Positions 52,117-63,958 of a DNA stretch of 64,000 nucleotides are shown here, piece by piece. The position numbers and the translations under genes are program-made. The notes beneath the pieces are model-generated. The model had not been told where the DNA came from. It made no database searches and saw only the letters and a program-made list of their open reading frames with translations. The stretch spans positions 372,001 to 436,000 of the forward strand of contig CM076153.1 of assembly GCA_038025085.1 (NCBI GenBank). The letters run 5' to 3'. This DNA is from Tetragonia tetragonoides (Eukaryota; Streptophyta; Magnoliopsida; Caryophyllales; Aizoaceae). The number at the start of each line of letters is the position of its first letter. Positions within the stretch are counted from its first letter, which is position 1.

Positions 52117-55064
52117 ATGGCGGGTGCGATCAGCTCGCAAACTTCCGGCGTCACTGCCAGCGATCTCTCTACTTTTATAGACCAGGAACAGATTTCTAAC
52201 ATGGTAATCCTCTTTAATTCTCCTATTCTTTCCTACTTTCATTTTTTATTATTATCAATTTTTCCCCTTTTCTATTTGTGTTTGTCATGTTTGGTAATTG
52301 GAGATTTGTTGCTTTATTCTTTTTTAATACTTGCGGAAATTTGTTCCCACTGCTTTCTATGCTTGATTTTGGCTTTCGGTGTTGCTCAATTCACCTAAAA
52401 TGTTGCTGTCTTTTTTGTTTTCAAGTTTTCGATTGCAGCCGATGGGTTCAATTAATTAAATCTTAGTTTCTGTAATTAGTTGGATAGCGATAATTGCCCG
52501 TTGTTGTTGATGAACAATTCGTCATTCGATTTTCTTGAATACGCATTAATTTCCGTTTGGGTAACAGTGATGTTTGTACCCAGGAAAAATTTAACTTGTG
52601 ACTTGTTATATTGTCCTCTTGAGTTTCATGAATTGGTTACCAAATGACATTGATTTGGAGTATGGACATTGATCGTTGTCCGTTGAGTATTATTATTATT
52701 TTTTTTTTGCTACAAGGACGGATGCAATAGCCCGCAAAACACACGCGCCGGGCAAGCCAACCCATCTTTGATGGGCCGACGGGCTCAAGTAGAGGAGACC
52801 CTCCCTACAAAGAAAGGTAGAGGAGATTTTTATTATTCTCCCTACATGAGTATTCGAACCCCTGACCACTGGGTTGTGAGGGGGGAGCACTTACCACTTG
52901 AGCTCCCACCTCATCCTCCCGTTGAGTATTATTTTGGTTTATGAGGGTATTGTCACTTTTTAAGGTCTCCAAGCTAAGGAAGGTTATGTAATTGTAAAGC
53001 CAATTAATTAGGTCTTTGTGCTTAAAATTTTCATGACCTTGGCTACTTTTAGAGGTGGCAGTTGATCATTATCATTTTATGACTCTTAGGTTAATGTTTC
53101 AATATTCCGTTCGAGGGTATGGGGGTGTGTGTTTTGCCAAGAGGTCTATTTGGGTGCGGATAAGTTGCAAACTATATCCTGGGGTTTTTATCTTGCCATG
53201 ATGGAATCTTGTATTAGGTCTAGCTCACCATTTTTCAAAAAATTTCTGCCAAATTTCACAATGCATGCGGTTTTAATCCAAAGTTATGAGTATGGGCATT
53301 GGCCGGTATGTTTGTTTTTCTCCCTACTTCATCCCTGCTTTCCTGTGCAACTTCATGCATGTAGTACAGTCATTTCTTCCAGGCATCACCTTTCTGTGCT
53401 TAGGAGTTGGGATATAGAAGTTATACCCAGACAAATGTTTCTATCCTATCAAGATCATGGTCCATACTGGGGATTGGTTATATTTTGGCAATGAAAATTT
53501 GCTTATCATCTCTTACAATTATTCTTACTTCTCTTTTGCAGGACTTGTCGGAAAAGGATACTACGTCTTCTGAGTGGACGGATGAAAAGCATAGTATGTA
53601 CCTCAAGTCTATGGAAGCTTCATTTGTAGACCGATTATACAGCTCTCTGGATTTGAATGGTCGGCACACACAAAAGAAGCATCATTCTAAAACACCTTAT
53701 GAGGTATACATCTAGCTTTTATATTTTGTTATAGTTCTCCCTCTGTTCTCATTGGTGCCCTTATTTGGTAATTTTTTTTTGCCATGTTAGACATGTCAAT
53801 CATGTGTTGCTAATTATCATTATTCGTTTGATCTTAGTTTAAAGTCCACCAAAACGGTTGCTGGCAGAGAATCAAATTTGAAAGAGGTGAACCACCCCCT
53901 CAACCAGCAGGAGAGGGCCGTGTTCTTCAGCAAAATCCATGGTTCCAGCATTTCAGGGTGGGAGTCAGAGAAGATCAAACTGTCCAAGGAAACACTTCCT
54001 TTGGAAGTCAGAATGTGAGTTATGGGGGACGGATGGCATTGATGTGTGGGTTAGCAAATATCTCAGAGCACTCTCCTGTTTGTCAAGCTCAACAAGATTC
54101 AAATGTTGCTGAAGGTAATTTTGTCATCTACATTGAGGAATCGCATTGTCAATTTAAAAAAATAAACATCATTCTGAGGTTTTTATTTTTGTTCCCAAAG
54201 GCCACTTACTGTTTGAGAAAGATCATTCATACCATTTACGGTGTTTTAATACTGACCATTGACATGCTGGAATAATTAGTAAGATGCATGCCTATATCAG
54301 CTCTAAGGTTTACCTGCAATTTTAGCATGCTGGTAAGTGGTAAGTGCCTAAGTGGTAACAATGATTTATGGAGTAAGCATTGATGATTTGGGTGACCCTT
54401 TTCAAATATCAATTGATTTTGTGGACTACATTATACGATCGGCAGCTTGTATGATCTGATATGAGTTCAAGTGATGCTTGTCACAGTTATCAGTAATAAT
54501 AAGAGCACCAAAAAAGGAAATGAAGTATGTGTACTTTTACTCCAAATTAGAGACATTTATTCTGGGAGGAGAGGTAGCTATCTGAAATAGGAGTTGCTGG
54601 AGGATGTATATATTGATTGAAGGCAAGACCAGAATATTTATTTATTTTGTCCTCTTTTGGTTTACAGCTTTTAAACACATGGCCAATTTTAATAAGCGTA
54701 GAACGTTCTGGTCTTGAATGTTTCTGGTATTAGGATGTAGCTAGTGTGCTGATCCTAGATTTGTTGAAGGAATTTTGCGAACCATTTATAGACTGCCATG
54801 CAAAAGTTTTAGTGTACGTCCCCCTACAACGGGGTGGATGTCTACCATTCTGGAAGCTAATGAAACAATGAAAGCCTTTTAACTGATAGCTGCTTTCTTT
54901 ACTGAAGTCTTTGAATCACATTCATCTTTGCAGAGGCCTCAGGTCAGAATTTTGATGAAGATAATGAACAAGTGGGGACAAGTAACCTGCACATTATGAA
55001 AAGGAAGAAAATGGTTGAAGCAGCTTCAAGCAAAGACCAAATGAAGCGCAGAATTGGTATCTAG
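52117..55064 (+). CDS. COR27/COR28-like cold- and clock-regulated protein
   Basis: Four exons (52117-52203, 53542-53703, 53838-54114, 54934-55064) join in frame to 218 aa with GT-AG introns. Exon 2 carries the motif SSEWTDEKHSMYLKSMEASF and exon 3 the motif FKVHQNGCWQRIKFER, which I recall from the COR27/COR28 family. These small nuclear proteins bind COP1 and link light, clock and cold responses in Arabidopsis. The C-terminus has a basic cluster (MKRKKMVEAASS) that could be a nuclear signal. No enzymatic domain is present. The 5' leader is CT-rich, and evening elements and G-boxes lie upstream. Intron 1 contains a SINE. Naming is by motif memory only and was not checked against databases. 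Confidence 0.75.
52695..52918 (-). mobile_element. tRNA-derived SINE with 15-bp target duplication, in COR27/28-like intron 1
   Basis: CCGTTGAGTATTATT occurs at 52,680-52,694 and again at 52,919-52,933. Between them, on the minus strand, lie an A box (GTGGGAGCTCAAGTGG), a B box (GGTTCGAATAC) and a 3' A-rich tail. It is a complete and relatively young SINE insertion. The minus-strand ORF across it is spurious. Confidence 0.9.
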
Positions 55065-55616
55065 AGCCCGGAATTGGGATAGGATTGAGAATGGTAGCAG
55101 ATAAAATCCAACGGCTTTCACTGATCGATTGGCTTTGGGTTTTCAGTGATTCGTTCATCCTGCAATGTTCTAATGAAGATTAGTACCAAGGAAACGGACA
55201 GAGGAAAAGAACATAGAGATTCTATCGACAAAGAAAAGGACTTTGTAGATAACTCTTCTCTAGTTTAAAGCATGTTGAGGCACAAGCTGGTGGGTGGTTA
55301 CATTGTCCTTGCCATTACCTGATGTGGGAGACAAGCTCTTATGGGTTCTTTTTCCCAGAAAAAACATCAATCACAGTTGCTTTCTTTCTCTTTTTTCTTT
55401 TTCTGTTCGCCAATCTGGCGGGAGTTGTAGGAAGGCTTGGTGGGATATATGTTGAGGCAATATGATAGATAGATGACGAGTTCTCAATTGACATCTATGT
55501 ACATAATAGGAATGTCAATAATTAAGTATGATTCATTTGTTAGGTCTAGATATTTTAACATGAGTGCTGGATCTTGTAGTCTCTGCTTTTTACATTTGGG
55601 GACAGGATTGTTAATC

Positions 55617-55622
55617 AATAAA
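55617..55622 (+). terminator. Possible polyadenylation signal of COR27/28-like gene
   Basis: AATAAA lies about 550 bp after the stop codon, in an AT-rich context. A shorter 3' UTR is also possible. Confidence 0.3.
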
Positions 55623-55978
55623 AATTACATTGAGAGTATTCCTTTCCAATTGTAAAACATTTGTGTAATTTTCAGGAGACGATGAGCCAGGTTTCCAGTT
55701 TCCAGTTTCCACCACGGGAATCGGGGCTGGGAGGGGGATTCTCTTGCTTTCGAGGCAGAATTTACAGGAAGTCATCATCTATGTAAAGGACTTAAAAGGA
55801 CAAAGATAGGTCACACAATTATAAAACTCGGGTTCAAACTTCACAAGTTCACATAGCTTGATCATACAACAAGGGTAGTATTAATTAAACAAACTCAAGG
55901 TGAAGTCTGAAAACAGAGAAATTCAGCACCAAAGTTCAGTTACACTTTTCCTATCAAAGGCAAGCTCTACCCATTTAT

Positions 55979-56520
55979 CTACCAAATGGTGGGTGGCTCC
56001 AGCTCCATGCTCCATGCTCCATGCTCCCTATAACTACAACAAATCTCTGCATTCCTTATACGACCAAGTGCCATTCTAGTCTCCTTGACCATTGCATGCA
56101 CCTCCCAAGGATTTCCGATGTCGGACTTAATCCACGAAACAGCATCCCTTGAATCACTTTCCACAATGAGTGCCTGTTTTCCACACAGGTTTGACCTCTC
56201 AAACATTAATAACGCGTGCCTGATAGCAAGCAATTCAGCTACACTGGAGTCAAAATGATCCAGGGGTCCCGAGAAGAGCGCTATTATTGAATTTCCGGAA
56301 CCCATCAGGGCACCTGCACATCCTGCTGCCCTGGGATAAAGTCTAATGGATCCTTTGACGATGAATTTGAGTAGCGGGAGAGATTCGTTGATGCTAATAT
56401 TGGAGTAATTGACAGAGTTATGAGTATCAAAGAGTTGGGCAGGACAGGCATATGTGTATGCCAAGGTCTGTACTTTTGGAGTGAAGGGATCCCTATTGAA
56501 TGTGTTGATGAATTCAAAAG
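55979..56520 (-). pseudogene. RNase H-like (RVT_3) remnant, LINE-type
   Basis: The minus-strand frame contains AGCAGALMGSGNS, then SVAELLAIRHALLMFE, then VESDSRDAVSWIK. This is the order of acidic residues (Glu and Asp) of plant RNase H-like domains found at LINE C-termini and in domesticated single-domain proteins. The N-terminal part of the open frame (to 56,641) belongs to the DUF2431 relic. Its end (GAWSMELEPP) runs through a small AGCATGG tandem repeat and lacks the family C-terminus. It is probably a truncated fragment. Confidence 0.65.
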
Positions 56521-56582
56521 ACATTGTGTCCCTTGAAATCAGGTGATTTGAATAATAATAATAATAATCATTGAATATGTTA

Positions 56583-56940
56583 GGTGAATTTGAATGTGCA
56601 GCAATGACCCAAATTAAAAGGGTCATCACTTCCTGAACCATGGCCTATCTTATTTTGGTAATAAGGATAGTCTGAAATGTTGAATGGAGCACGTTGGATG
56701 AGAAGAATGGAGTTTTGACGAGCAAGTTCCTCGATCGAGATTCCAATGGCTATATGGAGCAGAGGTTTTATGAGTAACATGGATTTCACCGTGTGATGGC
56801 TGACCGTAAGAGTCGAGAGAAGTAGCGCAAAGATTAGAAGCATGACCAAAAGCCATGGCCAAAGAGAGTGAAAATGAGAAATCGCCTTCACCAACAAGCA
56901 ATATTTGATGACAACATGAGTAGTGTTTCAACCATCCGCA
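56583..56940 (-). pseudogene. Truncated DUF2431 relic
   Basis: The start of the domain is clear (HQILLVGEGDFSFSLSLA, LCATSLDSYG). It then jumps directly to the final part (GEIHVTHKT), skipping the central region that the intact neighbour encodes in exon 2. A frameshift after HWNLD moves the rest (APFNISDYPYYQNK, CCTFKF) to another frame, and there is no in-frame ATG at the start. It is an intron-less, internally deleted copy, 2.5 kb downstream of the intact gene on the same strand. Confidence 0.75.
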
Positions 56941-57082
56941 TTTCTCTCTCCTTGCAGGCTATTATAATTAACACTTTTATTGAGATCATCTTCTAACTTC
57001 CTTCTCTATCATCACTCTATCTACTAAGTACTACCATAATTCTCTATTCCCATTCCATTTAGATTAAATAGGACACCAGCCA

Positions 57083-57403
57083 TTATTTGGAATTAAATAT
57101 TAATATATTAAAGTTTCCTAATCTGGCAAAACTTTTCCTTAAACGAGAATTCTGAGGACGATTATGACTTATGGATGATAAGTCGTTCAAATTGGGTTCA
57201 GAAAATTCATTTGACGAAGCCCAACCGCCCTTGTTATTTATTACAGTATTGCCAATTGCCAGCAACAAAAGAAACACAAAAAGGCACACAACACAACACA
57301 ACACAAGTTTGTATGATATTGATGGGTTTTGTTTTGGGCGTGTTGTCATTTCAAACCTTTTACTGTATTTCCCGAGTTTTGGACTCTTGCGCGGTAGCCC
57401 CAT
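57083..57403 (-). CDS. Hypothetical type II membrane-anchor ORF, possibly a first exon
   Basis: An ATG at 57,403 opens a 106-aa frame with a basic N-terminus (KSPKLGKYSKRF), one clear transmembrane segment (about residues 31-51) and a polar stem. This resembles the start of Golgi type II glycosyltransferases, but no catalytic part follows. It could be an isolated 5' exon of a broken gene or a chance ORF. MITE F lies just upstream. Confidence 0.3.
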   Translation of the reverse strand: MGLPRKSPKLGKYSKRFEMTTRPKQNPSISYKLVLCCVVCLFVFLLLLAIGNTVINNKGGWASSNEFSEPNLNDLSSISHNRPQNSRLRKSFARLGNFNILIFNSK

Positions 57404-57464
57404 TCTTCCATTCTCAGATCACCTGGAATCCAAAGCCCACCCCACATTTATCTTTGCAGCAGGT

Positions 57465-57668
57465 ATTGTGTGAACTTAGTCCACCGTGGACCAAGTAATT
57501 TTAAAGGGTGATTCCAGATAAAGTAAAGGGTGGTTCCAGGTGAAGTAAGGATGGTGCCAAATATAAATTTGAGGGGTGACTCCACTTTTAGAGGGGGTGG
57601 CTCCAGGTGAAGTAGGGGGTGATTCCAAGTATTGGTCTATCATGGACTAAATCCACAAAAGTTTTTGT
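57465..57668 (+). mobile_element. MITE F (long form)
   Basis: The ends ATTGTGTGAACTTAGTCCACC and ACTAAATCCACAAAAG and the interior GGTGGCTCCAGGTGAAGTAG are those of MITEs A and C, 20 kb away. Confidence 0.75.
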
Positions 57669-57779
57669 ATTATTTTGTTTCTTTCATCCTAACCACTTTT
57701 TTTTTTTCTTTTGAGAGGAATAGTGTGGTCCTTGAATTGATACTTGATATATACTCTCAATACTATTTCAGTAAGTTTT

Positions 57780-57930
57780 GTGTGACCAACTTACAAAAAA
57801 CGGGGTTATTTTTAGAAATACGATAATGGGGTCACTTTTTAGAAATGTAGGGGTCACTACTCACTTATGGTGAACATTGATCCTTGTTTCATTACGTAAA
57901 GACCGTTTTATAAAAGTTTTTGTGATACTA
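57780..57930 (+). repeat. Dispersed repeat shared with 5895-6040
   Basis: GGGGTCACTTTTTAGAAATGTAGGGGT and the following GTGACC...CATTACG...GACCGTTTTA blocks match, in the same order, sequence at about 5,910-6,010 (and 24,780-24,880). In unit 1 this sequence leads to a Helitron 3' end, so it may be part of that Helitron family. Confidence 0.5.
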
Positions 57931-58085
57931 TTTATGTGATGAATGGAATCGAATAGAATGGAAGTAATTTTAGTTTACATGCTCTCTCTGCAAGACTAAG
58001 TGGAAAGATGTGATAAAAAGAAAAAAAGTAGTGCATAATAATGTTAGGTTTATTGATAGAATTGTATATTCAGGATAAGTAAAAA

Positions 58086-58683
58086 TCACTTAAACTCCAT
58101 CCATTGGGATGGATCCAGTGTGGTTTGAAATTGTAAAACATTATTCCTAAGTTCATCAATTCTAGCAACTTCCTCAGGTGATAGTATCTGAGACTGACTA
58201 GCTTCTACCATACTTAAACCTTGTTTCGCCTTTCCAACTTGTGTCTCAGCTTGTGCTACCAAACTTGCCATAACCTCTAAGTTGCTCTTCAATCTCCTCT
58301 TCTTCTCTCGAGCATCCCGCAATTCCACCTCAAGACTCGCTATCTTTACTTCCATCTCCGAACAATTCTTTTCTAAAATGTTGTAATCTAGACGCGCATC
58401 ACTAAGGTTGGTTTCTGCTTGATCAACCCTATTTGTATGTGTTACTATCTCCTTCTTCAGCTCATCAGGTCGTTTCCGTTTGGCCGCGACACGTTCCAAC
58501 GCATCATATGACTTCACCAAAGACACATAGGACTCAACTTTACTCTTTAATGGAGTTGGATCACCCTTAAGTTTCTCCATACCCTTGTACACTGTCTCAG
58601 CTTCTTTGTATCTCTTCTCAACTTCGGGGAACGGAGCTTCCTTCAAACTTGCCAAGTATTTTGCCCCTATATCTCGAATTGCC
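58086..58683 (-). CDS. Coiled-coil protein, C-terminal exon (transposon-derived?)
   Basis: An open frame of nearly 200 codons begins at a plausible AG acceptor (about 58,684), not at an ATG, and ends at 58,086. The protein is almost entirely heptad-rich coiled coil (EVEKRYKEAETVYKGMEK, ASLEVELRDAREKKRRLKSN). The segment DPTPLKSKVESYVSLVKSYD resembles C-terminal tails of plant mobile domain-type, transposon-derived proteins, from memory. No upstream exon encoding the mobile domain was recognised. Confidence 0.45.
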
Positions 58684-59407
58684 TCCGCAAATATATTCGT
58701 AGAAAGAGGTCAAAATACAAACTTAATGTACTAATGACCCATAACCACCTAATAATTTCTCTACTAATAGCGAGGATTGAAAGAAGAAAACTAGTACTCC
58801 GTACAAGAGTGGGGAGTGAAGGATGCAGAGATCGGGCACTAACAAAGAACACTGGAGAGACTGAAAGAGATCTACTATAAGAAGGTGCCTGATGTAGGTT
58901 ACTTATTTCCATGGCCACCCCCCTTAATGGTTAATATAACCACAGGCACATACTCAGCTCGGTGCTCCAAAAGCTAGGCTAAAGGAACGGTTCATACAAC
59001 ACTTACAGGACTGGGGAATGGAGCTGCAGGGCATGCAAATGAAAAGTAGGCTGGGAAGGTCAAGAACCTACACCAGACGGAGTTGCTCCGCCTAATCATT
59101 GAGGTGCTAGGCTATCCGAGAATGGCTGAACCAGAAATCTTCTGTTCTAATATCAGCATTACTAATATCGACAGATAACGTTATATATGCAAGGCTAAAA
59201 TCTATTATAGATTTATACTGGCACTAGTAGTATATCATCAAATAGCCATTTGGTTTCCTTGATTACGTGTTTAAGACTATAATGGGAGATTTCCCCTCCC
59301 CAAACTCAAAAGATAATTTCATTACTTTTAAAATACCAACCATATGGCTCACTCCCTTGGAGCACATACAATAGACAGAACCGAACAAATGATGTTCAAA
59401 ATATATG

Positions 59408-61004
59408 CTAGTAGTTGTCAAAGGCAAGGCCGAATTTGTAAGTTTTGCTGGGGCAGCAGTAGAAGAATTGGTTACCCCCAAATCCACACATGGTGCGATA
59501 CCCTGGGTAATCTTTGCGGGTGAAAGGCACCTCTTCAAGAACTAAGAGTCCTTCATTTAAGGCCAGTGACTTTATATCCCACTGCAGGAAGAAGCCTTTT
59601 GACTTGTGAGTTATGTGTATTTCCCCACCCTCTTTCAACAACTTCTTAGCGTTCTCCATGAACTGACTGACCAGCGTCCGATGTCGGCTGCAAGTTATGC
59701 ACCTAATTAATCATGGAAAAATGTTTTTTTTTTTCCTTATTTTTTCTTCTTTTTTATTTGTTTTTGTTTGGGATTCGGGGTGGGGGTTTAAAGCTAATAA
59801 TGTTTACTGACCTGAACTGGGATTCACGAGGTTCATCACGAGCACAGAATCCAGCATGTGGGAAGTTGTAGATGATTCTATCAAACCTCATGCTGTTGAA
59901 CAAATCCATCATTTTGGTGCAATCTACACCATGCAATACAGTGCACCCTCTCTCTGTCAATTTGGAGATGTTATCAATGGCACGGCACTTGTAATTTTTG
60001 CTCAAAAATTCTGCAAGAACAAATCAGAGACGTCGATTAATAAGTTAAAAAGTGGCTTATATATTAGATTCTCAACTGATCGATAACATGAGTACAAATG
60101 GTACTGATAGTACATTCTCAACACTTTTTAAGCCTCAGTTATAACTTATAGTTTCAAAGTAAAAGGCATGCATACAAGAGAAACTGAGATACATAGGGTC
60201 ATAGGGATGTACAGAACATAATAATTGAATTTCGAGCTTTTAAAGTTGTTCCCATTTAAAACCGATAAACTTCATGGAGCACAAAGGGAAGCATATGGAG
60301 GGAACAAAGAGATCTCAGAGTAAGGGAGATGGGGTGAAGGAGGGATCATGTCTTTTACCTTTGGAATCGAGAGAGGTAGCTAACATGTTCACAGCTGAAC
60401 CAAAAGCTTCGGCCAAACTCGCTGAGAAGGAAAAGTCCCCTTCACCAACCAACAGCATCTTTTGAGAGCTCTTATAAGGTCCTATACTTCGTTCTTCCGT
60501 GATAACATCTTTGGTGTTCAGTGTCTCTATGATACCACCATTTACAAAATCCACCTCGGTCATGTTTTCTGGTTCAACATCACCTACATGTTTGATTAGC
60601 ACTGTTGAGCCTTGTTGGTTCACTATCACATCTTTGATTTTTTCTGCACATTCTGCTCCTGTTTCTTCATCCAAATATAGAATACTTGAAACCTCTGCAA
60701 CAGAAGAGTGCAGATCACCATGATCAATATCTGAATCTGTGCAGGACGACACGGAAGATGATATGTCAATAAGTGGCTTCGCCTGCCAGGTTGCAACGGC
60801 ATCCTCAAGTCTAGCATGAGACTCAAATGTCGAAAACATGGATGGAGAAACATTTATAATTTGATGCAGTGCTCCATCATGCCTGGGGTAGACGTTGATC
60901 AAGTAGCTTAGGCCTTGTGGATGAGAAATCAGTGGATCATTATCAGCTTCATCTCCCTTTACTCTACACAAACACTTTAAAGCAATTGAGATGACTTGAC
61001 CCAT
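59408..61004 (-). CDS. DUF2431 (BMT5-like Rossmann methyltransferase fold) protein
   Basis: Three minus-strand exons (61004-60359, 60010-59812, 59687-59408) join in frame to 374 aa. Residues 182-374 form the DUF2431 domain: MLLVGEGDFSFSASLAEAF, LATSLDS, the core HGVDCTKM and DRIIYNFPHAGF, and near the C-terminus KEGGEIHITHKSKGFF and VPFTRKDYPGY. The yeast relative BMT5 methylates 25S rRNA (m3U), but most plant members are uncharacterised. Residues 1-181 are an extension with no recognised domain. It opens MGQVIS, which fits an N-myristoylation consensus, with Cys 11 and 13 nearby. The gene appears intact. A broken relative lies at 56,583-56,940. Confidence 0.85.
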
Positions 61005-63281
61005 TTAATATTCCTTACGCCTTCTATCTTGATTTTCTCACCACAGTATTGGAGGGATCCGATACCCTGCGAATGAATGAAAGAGAAGATGATCTACTAA
61101 TTCAATAAGTTCTCCGCAATGATAGCAAATTCAAGAGCATGTGGACTTGTGATAACTGATAAATGATAATAGAGATCAAGAGCAAAGAAGTGAGGAGTCC
61201 ATTTAAGTTCATGACAGTCAAATTGAAGGCCAGGTGCTAGTTGTAGGATAGGCACATCGTAAAAAATGCATGATTGACTTCGATGGAAACGTCTCCAACA
61301 AGAAACGGGATTTGTCAGTGAACTGATGATTAATATAAAAAAGGAAAGCCCAACAAAACATTAGTGTCAGACTGTCAGTTAAGCAGCAGCCTAAGGTAAC
61401 TGCAATTTTCTGATTAGCCAACAGCATATACTGTCTATCCAAGAACTTTGAAGATTGAAGCATTATGGCAACTAAGAACAGAAAAATTGGCTTTCCACTC
61501 TCAAGTAAGGAACAGGTGTGTCATTCCATAATCAAAAACCAAAGCATTTAGTTCAATCCAAATTCCAAAACCCCACAAAGTTTCAAGCGGTCACCAAGTT
61601 GTAATTCCCATTCAGAGAAGAGGGGCCAACAGCAAGCAAACTTCACTAAGAACACCTACCAACCAATCATGGTGGAGTCCTTTCATCAGGTGAAAGCTTA
61701 AGTTCAGCATTGAAGCGCTTTACAAATAACAGGTGATAGGAAGCGCTCTCCAAACAAAATCAGTGAGTGAGGTTCATTCTGAAATTGCTAATAAAACAAA
61801 TAGTAAGCCACTTGTTTTAAGATTTTAGAAATTGGTCCTTATATTGAGCACTAACCAACACATTCACCAACACATTGATTCAATTTTGAAACAGTAGAGA
61901 CAGCAATGGGATCAAACTGATCAGAGGGGGCAAAAAAGGTTGAATTTTTTTGGGTACAAAAAAAAAAAGAAGTTGAATTCATCACATGAAGCCCCCCACC
62001 CCCCAACAAAAACACCTATCAGTTTATATATATTTTTTTAAATAATGATGGAAAAAATATACAATTAAATATAAATGATAGAGGGGGCTATCATGCATCA
62101 ACAGGGCTTAGGCCCAAAAAGCAGAGTATTCTCTGTTTAGTATTTCTCAAACAGATAGAATTATTGGTCATAGAACAGAGAAAATAACAAGAGCTAGCAC
62201 ATGCACATCAATGGAATGATGGAATTGCACATACATTTGCTTAGTATAAAAGAGAAAAGACACAAGTTCTTTTTTGTTCAAATGAACACTGATCACAAAT
62301 ATACTTACTGAAGACACTTTGGGTAAATCTTGGATGATAAAGATTGTCACTTTAGCAGATAGATAATCAAGCGAGGAAGATCAATTATCAACTCCCAAGA
62401 ATGAAGTATCTCTCCATGAACATGATCTTGAGGTGCATGCAATGGAAATGAGAGAGAGAGAAATTGGAAGGTTTAAGGAAAGGAAAGGAAAGGAAAGGAA
62501 AGGAAGGAGGGCAGTGGGCAGTCTCATTGGGAAAAGCTGAAAATTGATTACAGGAGAAATGGAGGGAGAAAAAGTAAGGTTGAAACCGTTGATTGGTTCG
62601 TACTCCCTTTTTTTTTTTTTTTCTTTTTTCTTTTTGGGACAAGGCTTTATGACTTTGATTACCCATTAAAAAACGGCTTGAAGACTTCCATGGAAAGTAA
62701 TTTGATGGGGCCTACACAGCGGGGAATACTTGTTGTCTGATAAACATACCACTCTAGTTGGGCTTTAGCCCGAACATATGATCATGGATCCTCCACCAAC
62801 CCTGTTCCTCATTCCTGTCTGTCTTGGTCCATAGCTCAGGGGCCTTTGGGTCTTTATCAGTTTACTCTTCAGGGTCCTTCATCCTCTCTTGCATAGCAAT
62901 CCCTCCATGTTCATGATTTCCTACTCTAGGACTAGGAGGCAATAGGCAAGCAGTAGAAGTTTAGATGCATACTCTAGGAATAGGAGCATGAATTTAGATG
63001 CATATTTGATATGGGAAGTGTGTACCGATATGCCCGAAAATGGCGAACTTGTATTCAAGATGGAACCATATGTTACAATCAACGATTCTGTTGCTTGTAC
63101 TGGCCAGCCTATGTGTCTCTGAAGAACCAACAAATATTGGGAAACTACAAGGCACGAAACCGAACAAACAAACTTGACTTGGGCTCTTCTTGCATGGCTG
63201 TCCCAAACTAATAAGTTCACAAGTTAGACAACCTAGCTTGCCACAAGCCATATTAAAGCTGTCCAGAAATAAGTACTGTGA
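61005..63281. other. Upstream region of DUF2431 gene, no other gene seen
   Basis: Part of 61,005-62,500 may hold 5' UTR exons of the DUF2431 gene. A (GGAAA)n-like run lies at 62,475-62,500. Minus-strand frames at 62,921-63,251 have no recognised family. Confidence 0.4.
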
Positions 63282-63643
63282 TTATTTTCGGGCTCCTTTA
63301 TTCTTTAGGGACTGTGCCAGATTATTCTGAGCCGCTGATTCAGGCAGCTGCTTCCCTTTGGACGGCCTTACAACGAAAAAAGCAGCTGATATGTCATATG
63401 ATCCTGTTCCATTTGATCCAGAAAATCGATGTCCTGTACATCTCTTTTTGAAAACAAATATTATAAGCCCTTAAACTTTCTGCCCTTTTGATTATTATTA
63501 CTTTAATAAAGCAGAACTACTTACATGCCCTCCAATGCTGTGCACACGATCTTGAAAGAGAACTAGAGCCGTCCATCCTGCTGATGATCGCGGCATCAGG
63601 AATACGTCAGAAACATATCAGAAAATCTTTGCAGTGAGCTCGT
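63282..63643 (-). pseudogene. Decayed coding fragment of unknown family
   Basis: The last exon (63,433-63,282) after a good acceptor reads GHRFSGSNGTGSYDISAAFF and ends at a stop. The preceding exon (63,643-63,525, acceptor CCCCTGCAG) reads ELTAKIF, stop, then YVSDVFLMPRSS and DRVHSIGGH. The in-frame TGA and the lack of a donor that keeps the frame into the last exon suggest a relic. I do not recognise the family. Confidence 0.4.
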
Positions 63644-63958
63644 CTGCAGGGGATAAAGGGTGGGTCAGATGACTCAAATCTCCTGAAATTTCTTAAGGAC
63701 TAATTAAACGATTCAAACATGAACATACATGGAACTTTAGCTACCACCACTGCCCACTTTTTGTCCATCTAAAAAGCAGCACTCTTGGTCCACTTACACA
63801 CCCACCCTCTCTCAATCAAAAAAGCTCTTTATCTCTTTCACTTTTGTATGATCCACCTTCCCCTCCTATAATTAACTTCTTAGGATCATCTTCCTCAACT
63901 TTCATGCTTAGGCCAAGAGGTTTATGCTCAGAAACCACAACACACAACAAAACTAGTT

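Noticed and set aside
52696..52890. 64-aa minus-strand frame
   Set aside because: It lies across the SINE in intron 1 of the COR27/28-like gene.
58667..58918. Minus-strand frame starting MEISNLHQAPSYSRSLS that looks like a transit peptide
   Set aside because: No downstream exon of a plastid protein could be joined; the frame ends in unstructured sequence.
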